From Chitinophaga sp. SYP-B3965 (lineage in GTDB: Bacteria; Bacteroidota; Bacteroidia; Chitinophagales; Chitinophagaceae), in NCBI RefSeq assembly GCF_009647655.1, contig NZ_WJFD01000001.1, forward strand, positions 1,488,001 through 1,552,000: a stretch of DNA of 64,000 bases, read 5' to 3'. Positions within the stretch are counted from its first letter, which is position 1. Each line of letters begins with the position of its first letter. Under the pieces are notes generated by a model. It was given only the letters and a program-made list of their open reading frames with translations, was not told where the DNA came from and searched no databases. The translations under genes and the position numbers were made by a program. Shown here one piece after another: positions 8,272 to 16,871 of the stretch.

Positions 8272-8595
8272 TTAATGAGCTTTCAGCCCAAGGCCCTTTA
8301 ATACTTTGTCTGTATCTGATAAGTCTCCAATCATTCTCCGTTCCGGAAAAGGTGATTTCTTTATCAGCAAAGGAAGCGCCACGATCTGCTCCTGTTGGGC
8401 AACAGATGCCTCCTGGTAAACATCGATCACCTCCAGCGAATACTGCCCTGGCAGATACTCCTCACAAAGTTCTTTCAGATTTGCAATAGCACGCACAGAA
8501 TTGGGCGAAGCGCCCGTTACAAATAAGCGAAGAACAAACTCAACTTTTGGGGCTGATGGACGACTGTTCAACTGCTGTTCTTCTTTCTTTTGCAT
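8272..8595 (-). CDS. KaiB-like protein, divergent copy
   Basis: A 107-residue KaiB-family protein with a ~15-residue polar N-terminal extension. The core pattern 'LRLFVTGASPNSVRAIANLKELCEEYL', 'LEVIDVYQEASVAQQEQIVALPLLIKKSP' and 'MIGDLSDTDKVLKGLGL' follows KaiB throughout. However, it has replaced several residues of the fold-switching C-terminal half that are conserved in the adjacent copy (for example GDQI to QEQI and PTLVRK to PLLIKK). It starts one base after the stop of the first kaiB. It may have lost or altered the fold switch or bind a different partner. Confidence 0.88.
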   Translation of the reverse strand: MQKKEEQQLNSRPSAPKVEFVLRLFVTGASPNSVRAIANLKELCEEYLPGQYSLEVIDVYQEASVAQQEQIVALPLLIKKSPFPERRMIGDLSDTDKVLKGLGLKAH

Positions 8596-8596
8596 T

Positions 8597-8914
8597 TTAC
8601 TTTTTTACAGGTCTGATGTTGAGTCCAACCAATACTTTTTCTTCATTAGACAAGTCGCCTATTATTTTACGGATAGGCACAGGCACTTTGCGTACCAGTG
8701 TTGGAATCGCAAAGATCTGATCACCTGCCGCCAGTTGCGGTTGCACCAACAGATCTATGATCTCCAGGGTATATTTATCCGGCAAATGCTGTTCGCAGTA
8801 TTTTTTCAGATTAGCCAGTGCAGTCATGGATTTAGGTGTATTACCCGCTATATATAACCGCAGCTCCCATTTCTCTTCCTTTATTTTCGCCTGCTTAATT
8901 TTTTCTTTTACCAT
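8597..8914 (-). CDS. kaiB: KaiB-like protein, canonical copy
   Basis: A 105-residue KaiB. The conserved stretches '[24 protein letters not shown]', '[24 protein letters not shown]' and '[19 protein letters not shown]' match the cyanobacterial protein closely. KaiB normally switches from a tetrameric ground state to a thioredoxin-like fold that binds the KaiC CI ring. The gene overlaps the 3' end of kaiC by 20 bp, so translation is probably coupled. Confidence 0.93.
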   Translation of the reverse strand: MVKEKIKQAKIKEEKWELRLYIAGNTPKSMTALANLKKYCEQHLPDKYTLEIIDLLVQPQLAAGDQIFAIPTLVRKVPVPIRKIIGDLSNEEKVLVGLNIRPVKK

Positions 8915-10604
8915 TGCTCTGCTTTTGTGATAACTGATGACGGTTCTTCTCCATGATCTCTTTACGGAGATCCTCCTCTATATAAGTCTGACTCAGTTCG
9001 TCCTGAATGGTATCAAACTCTTCATGCAAAGAAGCGATCTTCGATTCCAGCGCTTTGCGTTTCCTGTCTATTTGTTTGTCTTTCCGTCCTAATGAATATT
9101 TCCGCATTTCTGCGCCGGTAGCTTCACTCACTTGCTGTGCTTCCCTGGCAGATCCCGTAAGTATGCCATCCGGACCGTTATATACATCTACCAGGTCAAG
9201 GCCATCATCACTGATCACAAATTCACGCACCTTATTGGAATGCTTCATGCCGCGCGACTTCATAATATATAATCCACGGTTACGCTCCGCATTGGTCTCA
9301 ATATATTTAATTGTGATCCATGTATCTACCAGTGAGGAAACGCCTTCATCTGTCTGTTCATTAACTATTGTGTTCAAATTAAGTGCCGTAAACATCACCG
9401 TGATCTGGTTTGATTGCAGGAAATCGATCAGCCGTATCAAAATGGATTTTACCTCTGGCATTAAACCCGCCGTGATCAGATTGGTGATCGGGTCAAGGAT
9501 AACAATGCGGGGCTTTAATTCTGTTATTTTCTTATGAATAGTCACCAGGTGCATTTCCAACCCGTACAAAGTTGGTCGTGATGCATGGAAATGAAGCAGG
9601 CCAGCATCCACATGTTGCTGTAAGCTCAGGCCGATGGAACCCATATTACGGATGATCTGGGCAGGTGATTCCTCAAATGCAAAATAAAGAACACGCTCCT
9701 TCCGCCTGCAGGCTGCATCTGCAAAAGTAGCAGCAATACTGGTTTTACCCGTTCCCGCTGTTCCGGATACAAGTATAGAACTGCCCCGGAAATACCCATT
9801 TCCATCCAGCATCTGGTCCATGCCGGCAATACCGGAGGATATTCTTTGCGATGAAACCTTATTATCTAACTGCAGTGAAGTAATGGGTAATACGGAGATA
9901 CCATCTTCATCTATCAGGAAAGGATATTCATTGGTGCCATGTTCGGAACCACGATATTTTACCACACGCAAACGGCGGGTAGAGATCTGGTCGATCACCC
10001 GATGGTCTAAAAGGATCACACAATCTGATACATATTCCTCCAACCCATGGCGGGTTAAAGTACCATCTCCTTTCTCCGCAGTGATCATAGCTGTTACTCC
10101 TTTCTCCTTCAGCCATGCAAAAAGCCGGCGTAATTCCGCCCGCAGGATACCTTCATTCGTCAATCCCCCAAAGAGGTTTTCAATCGTATCAAGCACTACA
10201 CGTTTAGCACCAATAGCGTCTATAGCATGATTCAAACGGATAAACAGTCCACTCAGATCATATTCTCCGGTTTCTTCTATCTCACTGCGGTCAATATGCA
10301 CAAAGTCCATTCTGATCATCCCGTCTTTCTGCATTTTCTTCAGATCATATCCCAGGGAAGCCACGTTCATTTGCAGATCTTCTGCTTTCTCCTCAAAAGT
10401 CACGATCACACCCGGTTCTCCATACTCCATGGCACCCCGTACAACAAATTCAATGGCAAAAAGTGTTTTTCCTGCTCCCGCTCCTCCGCAAATGAGTGTA
10501 GGACGCCCTTTAGGTAAACCGCCAAGTGTTATTTCATCAAGACCTATGATGCCTGTGGGAGTTTTAGGTAAGGTGGTTTTAGTTATTTTCTTCTTTGCGG
10601 CCAT
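8895..10604 (-). CDS. kaiC: KaiC-like double-domain RecA-type ATPase
   Basis: A 569-residue protein with two KaiC domains. CI has Walker A GGAGAGKT (40-47), catalytic Glu71-Glu72 and Walker B ending at Asp139. CII has Walker A GTAGTGKT (281-288), Glu311-Glu312 and Walker B ending at Asp371. The CII phosphorylation region aligns with the cyanobacterial S431/T432 pair as Ser423-Ser424, preceded by Thr418, so autophosphorylation is plausible. The C-terminus (about 505-569) is a lysine/glutamate-rich predicted coiled coil that replaces the cyanobacterial A-loop and KaiA-binding tail, and no kaiA is present. It is the first gene of a five-gene operon with two kaiB genes, a kinase and a receiver protein. 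Confidence 0.94.
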   Translation of the reverse strand: MAAKKKITKTTLPKTPTGIIGLDEITLGGLPKGRPTLICGGAGAGKTLFAIEFVVRGAMEYGEPGVIVTFEEKAEDLQMNVASLGYDLKKMQKDGMIRMDFVHIDRSEIEETGEYDLSGLFIRLNHAIDAIGAKRVVLDTIENLFGGLTNEGILRAELRRLFAWLKEKGVTAMITAEKGDGTLTRHGLEEYVSDCVILLDHRVIDQISTRRLRVVKYRGSEHGTNEYPFLIDEDGISVLPITSLQLDNKVSSQRISSGIAGMDQMLDGNGYFRGSSILVSGTAGTGKTSIAATFADAACRRKERVLYFAFEESPAQIIRNMGSIGLSLQQHVDAGLLHFHASRPTLYGLEMHLVTIHKKITELKPRIVILDPITNLITAGLMPEVKSILIRLIDFLQSNQITVMFTALNLNTIVNEQTDEGVSSLVDTWITIKYIETNAERNRGLYIMKSRGMKHSNKVREFVISDDGLDLVDVYNGPDGILTGSAREAQQVSEATGAEMRKYSLGRKDKQIDRKRKALESKIASLHEEFDTIQDELSQTYIEEDLRKEIMEKNRHQLSQKQSNGKRKN

Positions 10605-10674
10605 GTAGACTTTTTATATTAATGAGACATTACTGCTGTTTCCTATCAACAATTCCCATGCCTTCGCTAAAAAG

Positions 10675-10701
10675 AAAAACCTGCGAAAATCGCAGGTTTT
10701 T
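10675..10701. terminator. Bidirectional-looking terminator after namZ
   Basis: Perfect 12-bp arms AAAAACCTGCGA / TCGCAGGTTTTT around a 3-nt AAA loop. It follows the namZ stop (10727, minus strand) and separates it from the kai operon, whose start is at 10604. Confidence 0.9.
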
Positions 10702-10726
10702 CACATAATTCATAACAAGTTGTTTA

Positions 10727-11908
10727 TCAGGGATATAAAACATACTTCTTGCGCATCTTCTTATAATTGCTCAATCCCGGTTCCCAACTTTGGCGAATTT
10801 CTTCCTCACTTTTCCCCGCAATGATCTGTTCTTTAAATACAGCAACGCCTGCCAGATAATCAATATTCCCTATTTGCCTGCTTTGCGACCTGTCAAAGAA
10901 TTTTGCTTTATCCGGGTACGCCTTGTACAGGTCCATCATCCATTTAATGTTCACCTTTCCCGCTTTGCGGATAGCAGCCGTATTGAAATTCCTGAGATCA
11001 AGTCCATAACAGGCCTCATCCTTGTGTAAAGGTGTTTCTGACTTCCCCTGGATACTTACCGGCGTAAAGGTGAACGGATAGATCCCTTTTAATAAAGGTG
11101 CCCCCAGCACAGTGAAGGGCATGTACGTTCCACGGCCCTGGCTGATGATAGTTCCTTCAAATAAACACAAGGATGGATATAGCAATACAGACTGCTGCGT
11201 ATTCAGATTAGGAGATGGTCCCACCGGCAGCGTATAGTCCATATCGTGCGTATAGTTTTTCAGTTTGATGATCTTCAGCTTGCATTTTACCTTCCCTGCC
11301 ATCCATCCTTCACCGTTCACCATTTGCGCAAACTCCCCTACCGTCATGCCATGCGTGATAGGAACAGGGAATTGCCCGATGCCGGATTTGTATTTCATGT
11401 CTAATATAGGCCCATCCACATAGCCGTTAGGGTTAGGGCGGTCCAGGATGATCAGTTCCTTGCCATTTTCAGCACAGGCTTCCATGATATCCCTTAATGT
11501 ATTGATATTGGTATAAAAACGGCAGCCCACATCCTGGATATCAAAAAGCATAATGTCCAGCGCATCCAGTTCTTTTTTAGTAGGTTTCTTCCGCGCACCA
11601 TATAAAGAGATGATAGGTATACCCGTTTTCGGATCTATTTCATCCGCCACCACAGCTCCATTACTGGCATTTGCACGGAAGCCATGCTCCGGGCCAAAGA
11701 TCATTTTAATGTTCACGCCTAAAGTAAGTAAACTATCTACGATGGACTTCCCGCCAATAACAGAAGTTTGATTCACCAGCATGCCCACTTTTTTACCTTT
11801 CAGGTAAGGCAGGTAAGCAGATAGCTGATCCGCCCCGGTAAGGATCGGGTCTTTGGCAAAACCGGCAAAAGGAATAATGATAAGTAAAGCGAGCAAACGT
11901 AGACGCAT
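10727..11908 (-). CDS. namZ: Exo-beta-N-acetylmuramidase NamZ (DUF1343)
   Basis: A 393-residue protein with a signal peptide (RLRLLALLIIIPFAGFAK). The family landmarks are present in order: 'VGMLVNQTS', 'MIFGPEHGFRA', 'LFDIQDVGCRFYTNINTL', 'LDRPNP' and 'TVGEFAQM'. NamZ enzymes remove terminal N-acetylmuramic acid from peptidoglycan fragments in the periplasm or outside the cell. It is a single gene with its own terminator. No peptidoglycan recycling partners are adjacent. Confidence 0.92.
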   Translation of the reverse strand: MRLRLLALLIIIPFAGFAKDPILTGADQLSAYLPYLKGKKVGMLVNQTSVIGGKSIVDSLLTLGVNIKMIFGPEHGFRANASNGAVVADEIDPKTGIPIISLYGARKKPTKKELDALDIMLFDIQDVGCRFYTNINTLRDIMEACAENGKELIILDRPNPNGYVDGPILDMKYKSGIGQFPVPITHGMTVGEFAQMVNGEGWMAGKVKCKLKIIKLKNYTHDMDYTLPVGPSPNLNTQQSVLLYPSLCLFEGTIISQGRGTYMPFTVLGAPLLKGIYPFTFTPVSIQGKSETPLHKDEACYGLDLRNFNTAAIRKAGKVNIKWMMDLYKAYPDKAKFFDRSQSRQIGNIDYLAGVAVFKEQIIAGKSEEEIRQSWEPGLSNYKKMRKKYVLYP

Positions 11909-12034
11909 GGTAATTGGTTGATGGCCATTATAAAATTATAAAAGAAGTCCGTATCTTGATATCATAAATATAGCTTATACCTGTGTAAGATTTCCTCTTT
12001 GAAGAAGAATCTGCCTGAAACAAACACCTGCCTG

Positions 12035-12496
12035 ATGCAAGAAATACAATCATCTATCTTTGAAGAGGACTTCAAAGCTCTTCGTAGAAAAGACCTGCTC
12101 CCCTGGTGGATCAAGGTTTTCAACTGGCTTTTTATGCTCATGGGCGGTTCTGCTGTTATCCTGTTGATCACGGGCCTTGCCGGCATGCGGGCTAGCCTGG
12201 TTATATACGGTTTATCAAGCAACGGAGATCCTCTCACTCCTACAGGACTCTTACTTATAGGTATCATGATGTTCAAGGGTATCGCCGCTTATGGCCTTTG
12301 GGCAGAAAAGAATTGGGGTGTTAATGTGGCCATGGCAGATGCTTTCATTGGCATCGTGATCTGTGTATACACCATGATCGCTTTACCAGGCAATAATGGT
12401 TTTTTTACATTCAGAATTGAATTGATCGCATTATTCTTCTTTTTAAGAAAACTGCTAAAGATCAGAAATGAATGGGATAGCAGGGTTGGTGCATAA
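12035..12496 (+). CDS. Small membrane protein, tandem paralogue 1
   Basis: A 153-residue protein with an N-terminal signature SIFEEDFKALRRKDLLPWWIK followed by about four hydrophobic segments. The start at 12035 (MQEIQSS) is chosen from alignment with the two neighbouring paralogues; a longer TTG-started frame gives an unmatched N-terminus. The second and third genes follow at once on the same strand, so this is a tandem-duplicated family. No known domain is recognised. It is divergent from namZ. Confidence 0.75.
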   Translation: MQEIQSSIFEEDFKALRRKDLLPWWIKVFNWLFMLMGGSAVILLITGLAGMRASLVIYGLSSNGDPLTPTGLLLIGIMMFKGIAAYGLWAEKNWGVNVAMADAFIGIVICVYTMIALPGNNGFFTFRIELIALFFFLRKLLKIRNEWDSRVGA

Positions 12497-12509
12497 AAAC
12501 ACATACCGC

Positions 12510-12980
12510 ATGGAAGAAAAACAACCATCCATCTTTGATAGTGAAATAGAGAATTTTATTAAACCGCGGAGAAAAGAACTGCTTCCCTGGTGGATCAAGG
12601 TTTGCAGCTGGTTTTTCCTGTTTATGGGTGGTATAGGGATATTGCTACTGCTTGCTTTGCTTTTCGGCACTTTCACCATGGAGGGGTTTGAAACTACCGC
12701 ATCAGATGCGAAAACAATCATGGGCACTATTCTGTTTATCTGGATTGCACTTAAAGCAGTTACATCATACGGGCTATTATCAGGAAAGAGTTGGGCGATC
12801 AATGTTGCGATAGCAGATGCAGTAATTAACCTGTTAATCAGCATCTTTTCGGCAGTTTATCCCTTTTTTGATGATCAGCCAGGTGGGACCATTCAACCCA
12901 GAATAGAAATATTCCTATTAGTGTTATACCTGTGGACATTGCATAAGATAAGCCCTCAATGGGATATCAGCCGTCCATAA
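12510..12980 (+). CDS. Small membrane protein, tandem paralogue 2
   Basis: A 156-residue protein with the same start pattern (MEEKQPSIFDSEIEN...KELLPWWIK) and the same order of about four membrane segments as its neighbours. It keeps the internal 'YGLLSGKSWAINVAIADA' motif, also seen as 'YGLWAEKNWGVNVAMADA' in copy 1 and 'YGLLKEKDWAIKIAIMNG' in copy 3. It begins 13 bp after copy 1. Function unknown. Confidence 0.78.
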   Translation: MEEKQPSIFDSEIENFIKPRRKELLPWWIKVCSWFFLFMGGIGILLLLALLFGTFTMEGFETTASDAKTIMGTILFIWIALKAVTSYGLLSGKSWAINVAIADAVINLLISIFSAVYPFFDDQPGGTIQPRIEIFLLVLYLWTLHKISPQWDISRP

Positions 12981-13001
12981 TAATTATATAAACATATCCC
13001 T

Positions 13002-13487
13002 ATGCCAGAAACACAGCCTTCAATATTTGAAGAAGACTTCAATGTACTCCTGAGAAAAGACCTGCTTCCCTGGTGGATCATCTTTTTCTCCTGGTTGTTC
13101 ATTATTATATGCCCCCTCCAGGTCATTATAGCAATTATAGAGTATTCCAGAATAGGCAGTTTTGATTTAGGCATATTTTCGATTAGTCCCAAAACTACCA
13201 TCACCTTTAAAGAGGCCTTAGCACTTGCCAATTCCTTGTTTACAATAGTCGCAGCATATGGGCTTTTAAAAGAAAAGGATTGGGCTATTAAAATAGCCAT
13301 TATGAACGGATTTGTAAGCGTTGTTGAGACTGCCTACTCAGTAGCAGGAACATTTGTTACACCTCAAATAACCGCAATTTTCTGGGGTACTTATGGCTTT
13401 TTAGGTGTTTTATTAGCCACTTACCTATGGAAACTATTCCGTATGGAGAAAGACTGGAGTATTCGCCAGCCCCGCTCCCAGGCATAA
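13002..13487 (+). CDS. Small membrane protein, tandem paralogue 3
   Basis: A 161-residue protein starting MPETQPSIFEEDFNVLLRKDLLPWW, with about four membrane segments. It shares the N-terminal signature and mid-protein YGLL motif with the two upstream genes and begins 21 bp after copy 2. Its coding sequence looks more AT-rich than its neighbours. Function unknown. Confidence 0.78.
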   Translation: MPETQPSIFEEDFNVLLRKDLLPWWIIFFSWLFIIICPLQVIIAIIEYSRIGSFDLGIFSISPKTTITFKEALALANSLFTIVAAYGLLKEKDWAIKIAIMNGFVSVVETAYSVAGTFVTPQITAIFWGTYGFLGVLLATYLWKLFRMEKDWSIRQPRSQA

Positions 13488-13491
13488 AAAA

Positions 13492-13516
13492 GCCCGGATA
13501 ACCATGTTACCCGGGC
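13492..13516 (-). terminator. Terminator for leuB
   Basis: Hairpin arms GCCCGGATAAC / GTTACCCGGGC (one mismatch) around a 3-nt loop. On the minus strand it is followed by a T6 run just after the leuB stop (13539). It also faces the end of the convergent membrane protein genes. Confidence 0.85.
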
Positions 13517-13538
13517 CATATACAAACCATCTAAGATC

Positions 13539-14612
13539 TTAGAGGAACTTCAGTACTTCTGCTCCCATTGCTTCTGTACCTAATATTTTATCCGCAGCGG
13601 TATTGGCATCTGCAATATCCCTTGTACGGAAACCTTCTTTCAATACTTTATCTACAGCACTGATCACCAGCTCAGATTCTTCCTTCATGCCAAAGGAAAT
13701 ATCCAGCAGCAAAGCGGCAGACAAAATAGAAGCCAATGGATTGGCCACACCTTTACCTGTAATATCATGCGCAGAACCGTGAATAGGCTCATACACACCT
13801 GTACCATCTCCAATAGAAGCTGACGCCAGCATACCCATGGAACCAGCTATCTGGGAAGCTTCATCTGTAAGGATGTCCCCAAAAAGGTTAGCCGTTACCA
13901 CTACATCAAAACGACGCGGGTCTTTGATCAGCAGCATGGCAGTAGCATCTACGAACTGATGTTCTACTTCCACATCAGGATATTCCAATGCAACTTTCTG
14001 CACTACTTCTCTCCAGAGGCGGGAAGTTTCTATCACGTTTGCTTTATCTACAGAGCATAATTTCTTCCGTCTTGTTCTGGCAGCATCAAAGGCCTTGCGG
14101 GCAATGCGTTCTACTTCATAACGACTATACTCGGCAATATCATAAGCCGTATCGCCATTGTTCTTTCTGCCTTTTTCACCGAAGTAAATGTCTCCGGTTA
14201 ATTCACGGAAGAATAAGATATCCGCACCTTTTAATATTTCCGGTTTAATGCTGGAAGCATCCAGCAGTTCATCAAATAATTTAATCGGGCGAAGGTTAGC
14301 ATACAAACCCAGTTCTTTCCGCATTTTCAATAAGCCTTGTTCAGGTCTTACTTTTGCAGAAGGATCATTATCATATTTAGGATGGCCTACTGCACCAAAC
14401 AGTACTGCATCGGAATTACGCATCTTTTCCAGGGATTCATCCGGTAAGGGATTGCCTGTGGCTTCAATAGCCACATGGCCGATCAGCGCTTCATCATAGG
14501 TAAAAGTATGGCCGAACTTTGCCGCTATTTTATCTAAAACCTTTTTACCTACTGCGGTAACTTCCTGCCCGATACCATCACCGGGAACAATTAAAATATG
14601 TTTAGTTGCCAT
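13539..14612 (-). CDS. leuB: 3-isopropylmalate dehydrogenase
   Basis: A 357-residue protein of the usual LeuB length. It has the N-terminal 'VPGDGIGQEV', the substrate-binding segment 'LRPIKLFD...LFFRELTGDIYFGEKGR', and the metal/NAD region 'DILTDEASQIAGSMGMLASASIG' with 'YEPIHGSAHDI'. It oxidatively decarboxylates 3-isopropylmalate to 2-oxoisocaproate in leucine synthesis. It is separated from leuC-leuD-leuA-like by two exported-protein genes (14669-16693), so it either belongs to a longer operon with an insertion or has its own promoter. Confidence 0.97.
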   Translation of the reverse strand: MATKHILIVPGDGIGQEVTAVGKKVLDKIAAKFGHTFTYDEALIGHVAIEATGNPLPDESLEKMRNSDAVLFGAVGHPKYDNDPSAKVRPEQGLLKMRKELGLYANLRPIKLFDELLDASSIKPEILKGADILFFRELTGDIYFGEKGRKNNGDTAYDIAEYSRYEVERIARKAFDAARTRRKKLCSVDKANVIETSRLWREVVQKVALEYPDVEVEHQFVDATAMLLIKDPRRFDVVVTANLFGDILTDEASQIAGSMGMLASASIGDGTGVYEPIHGSAHDITGKGVANPLASILSAALLLDISFGMKEESELVISAVDKVLKEGFRTRDIADANTAADKILGTEAMGAEVLKFL

Positions 14613-14668
14613 GCTGTTGTTTTGAAGAGCCCAAAAGTACGCAGTAAATCTGTATTTTAATAGCTAAT

Positions 14669-15259
14669 TCAGAATTGCCATGTCCGTTTCACCACAGCGT
14701 ATTTGCGCAATAAGGAGATCTCGCGTGTACGGGTGTAAACCATCATAGGATAAGTGGCAGCATCACCAGTTGTGGCGCTTGAAAACCCGATCTGTATTTC
14801 CTTGTCCGCCGTATTCCAGAAGATATGCTGCCGCACGGGCATGTTTTCTACCTGTATACCTGATATTGAGGAAGGTTCTCCATAATATTTCGTCAGAACA
14901 CCGGGAACGTCCTGCTCAGGGTTATTGAAGAAATGTACGATAATGATATTGATCCGGTTGTTTTGATCCACACCAATGAAGATATGTTCTATTGCCAGCA
15001 GTAATTCAATACTATCAGTGGCCCTGAGTATATCGCCCGTATAATAATAGAAGGACGAAGGTCCTGGTTGTAAGATGTAATCCTTTGCCTGTGCAAAGTC
15101 CCGGAAAGGGATCACCTCTTTTACATCTGTTATTTTTTCACCTAAATGGATCTTTCCAATACCATGATCATGGAGCATAGTTGTTTTTTGACCGATAAGT
15201 TTTACCGGGATGATCATCCAAATTAAAGAATATAGTATAGATCGGCAAATTCGCATCAT
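14669..15259 (-). CDS. Exported protein of unknown function
   Basis: A 196-residue protein with a hydrophobic N-terminus (SILYSLIWMIIPVKLIGQ) resembling a signal peptide. No known domain is recognised. It contains a conserved-looking 'GIGKIHLGEKITDVKEVIPFRDF' start and ends in a basic tail. It lies between leuB and the next unknown exported protein, on the same strand. Confidence 0.6.
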   Translation of the reverse strand: MMRICRSILYSLIWMIIPVKLIGQKTTMLHDHGIGKIHLGEKITDVKEVIPFRDFAQAKDYILQPGPSSFYYYTGDILRATDSIELLLAIEHIFIGVDQNNRINIIIVHFFNNPEQDVPGVLTKYYGEPSSISGIQVENMPVRQHIFWNTADKEIQIGFSSATTGDAATYPMMVYTRTREISLLRKYAVVKRTWQF

Positions 15260-15265
15260 ATCAGT

Positions 15266-15295
15266 AAAAGCAGGTATCCGGAGATACCTGCTTTT
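15266..15295 (-). terminator. Terminator downstream of the Gly/Pro-rich lipoprotein gene
   Basis: Perfect 13-bp arms AAAAGCAGGTATC / GATACCTGCTTTT around a 4-nt CGGA loop lie just past the stop at 15302 on the minus strand. This argues that the 196-residue gene downstream has its own promoter. Confidence 0.85.
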
Positions 15296-15301
15296 TTATG
15301 G

Positions 15302-16693
15302 TCAGCAATCTACTCCTCTGAATTTAAACGGCCTGTATTTCGTGGCATCTTTCAATCCGAAACTGGCGGAATCAAAAGTTACCCGGCTGGGTTTAACCTT
15401 TTCATCGTCGTCATAATAATCACTTCGCAGGAAGTTATCCAGGTGCCATTTTAATTGCGATTTAAAGATCTGCTTGTAATGTTCATAATTAACCTGGCTT
15501 GGCGGAATATGGGGATTGATGATCAGGTATGCACTCAACGCAGCAAGTGCCTCTCCTTCGGCCAGTACAGCGGCTTGTGTGATCATTGCCTGTGCCGCTG
15601 CATGATGAATGATAGTACCATTGTAAGTAGTGTAGGGCAAGCCCACTTCCATAGCACCTATCTCTACGTAATAGTTCAACTGATTACCGGCACGGTTAAA
15701 TAAACCGAACCGATAGTTTGTGGTAACGCAAGATTGCCAGCTGGCCTGCCTTACCAAATTAAAGGAACTAGGGCAAGGTAATTCCAGCATATCTTCTTCA
15801 GCAACGGGAACCGGATCTGGCAGCGGCTCCTCAATAGGAGGACAAGGATCTTGTGGATCTTGTGGATTAGAAGGAGGATTACCTGGAGCGCCGCCTCCAC
15901 CGCCACCACCTTCACCGGGGCCGGCACCACTTCCTCCACCACCAGAATTTCCACCACCACCATTATCAGGATACCAATAAGTATTAGTGACACATTCCTC
16001 GTGATAGTATATCTGGCCAACGCAGTTACCATTACCATCACCAGTACAGGTTGTCCAGGAATAACAGGTTGTTACTGAGATCATCCTGTTCTGCAATTGC
16101 AGTTTCTTCCCGGGATTAGCTGCCCTGGCCTGTTCCAGCAACTGAGCTTCCCGTACGGTATTCACACATTCTTCTTCAGGAGGTACAGGAGGCAGCGGGT
16201 TGTTGGGATCATCCGGCGGAAGCCTGAAGTTAAGGGCCATCATGAGATTGCGCACTTTTCTTCCTGTTACCGCTCCTTTCTGGGTACTGAAGCCATAACG
16301 GAAAAAGTCGCGGTTCTCATACACTTTAAACCGGAGTTCTTCTCCCAATTCAAAGACGATACAACCCGAAAGCCCTTTGCCTTGTGGCTTCAGGGGAATG
16401 GCATACACGGTAGTAGTGCCTCGTTCACCAATAATACCTTTGTCCCATACGGGGTCACCGTACTTTTGTACGATGTCTGCGAAAAAAGGAGCTTTGGTTT
16501 CTGCTGCTTTTACCTGCGTGAGCAGTAATGGCAATCTTGTGTCTGCATCTGCGGAGAGGGTAAAGTAAGCAGCGGATGAAATTTCAACGGTCGTGTCATC
16601 TTTGTTTTTGTGACAGCCAACAGTGAGGAGAAGAATAATGGAACAAACAGCAAATAGGGATCGTAGCCATGGGCTAAAAAGGGATTTCTTCAT
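15302..16693 (-). CDS. Lipoprotein with a Gly/Pro-rich central linker, unknown
   Basis: A 463-residue protein. The N-terminus KKSLFSPWLRSLFAVCSIILLLTVGC is a lipoprotein signal with lipobox ending at Cys27, so it is probably anchored in the outer membrane. About residues 250-290 are a low-complexity Gly/Ser/Pro linker that joins an N-terminal region with several Cys ('CVNTV', 'TTCYSWTTC', 'NCVGQ', 'EECVTN') and a C-terminal region without recognised motifs. It sits between leuA-like and leuB with no functional tie. It could be a surface adhesin-like protein, which is inference. Confidence 0.7.
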   Translation of the reverse strand: MKKSLFSPWLRSLFAVCSIILLLTVGCHKNKDDTTVEISSAAYFTLSADADTRLPLLLTQVKAAETKAPFFADIVQKYGDPVWDKGIIGERGTTTVYAIPLKPQGKGLSGCIVFELGEELRFKVYENRDFFRYGFSTQKGAVTGRKVRNLMMALNFRLPPDDPNNPLPPVPPEEECVNTVREAQLLEQARAANPGKKLQLQNRMISVTTCYSWTTCTGDGNGNCVGQIYYHEECVTNTYWYPDNGGGGNSGGGGSGAGPGEGGGGGGGAPGNPPSNPQDPQDPCPPIEEPLPDPVPVAEEDMLELPCPSSFNLVRQASWQSCVTTNYRFGLFNRAGNQLNYYVEIGAMEVGLPYTTYNGTIIHHAAAQAMITQAAVLAEGEALAALSAYLIINPHIPPSQVNYEHYKQIFKSQLKWHLDNFLRSDYYDDDEKVKPSRVTFDSASFGLKDATKYRPFKFRGVDC

Positions 16694-16819
16694 CTGATTA
16701 GATTTAGGGTAATAGAATAGATCGATGAATTTGGGTTAGGGTAGTTAGGAAAATGGAGCTATAGTATTCTTGCCTTACTGCTATAGGGAAGTTAAGCAGA
16801 TTTTTTGTTCCAATAAAAA

Positions 16820-16852
16820 AAACCTGAATAGCCTTAGGGGCTATTCAGGTTT
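16820..16852 (-). terminator. Terminator downstream of the leuA-like gene
   Basis: Perfect 14-bp arms AAACCTGAATAGCC / GGCTATTCAGGTTT around a 5-nt loop, followed on the minus strand by a long T run. It closes the leuC-leuD-leuA-like unit (stop at 16872). Confidence 0.9.
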
Positions 16853-16871
16853 TCTATTGTGCCTCAATATC

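Noticed and set aside
8597..8914. KaiB-like protein as an SasA sensor domain fused to the kinase
   Set aside because: The kinase starts at 8222 and its N-terminus is a coiled coil plus PAS with no KaiB fold. The KaiB proteins are separate genes.
15851..15980. Low-complexity plus- and minus-strand frames rich in Gly, Pro or Val
   Set aside because: They are alternate readings of the Gly/Pro linker within the lipoprotein gene at 15302-16693, not separate genes.
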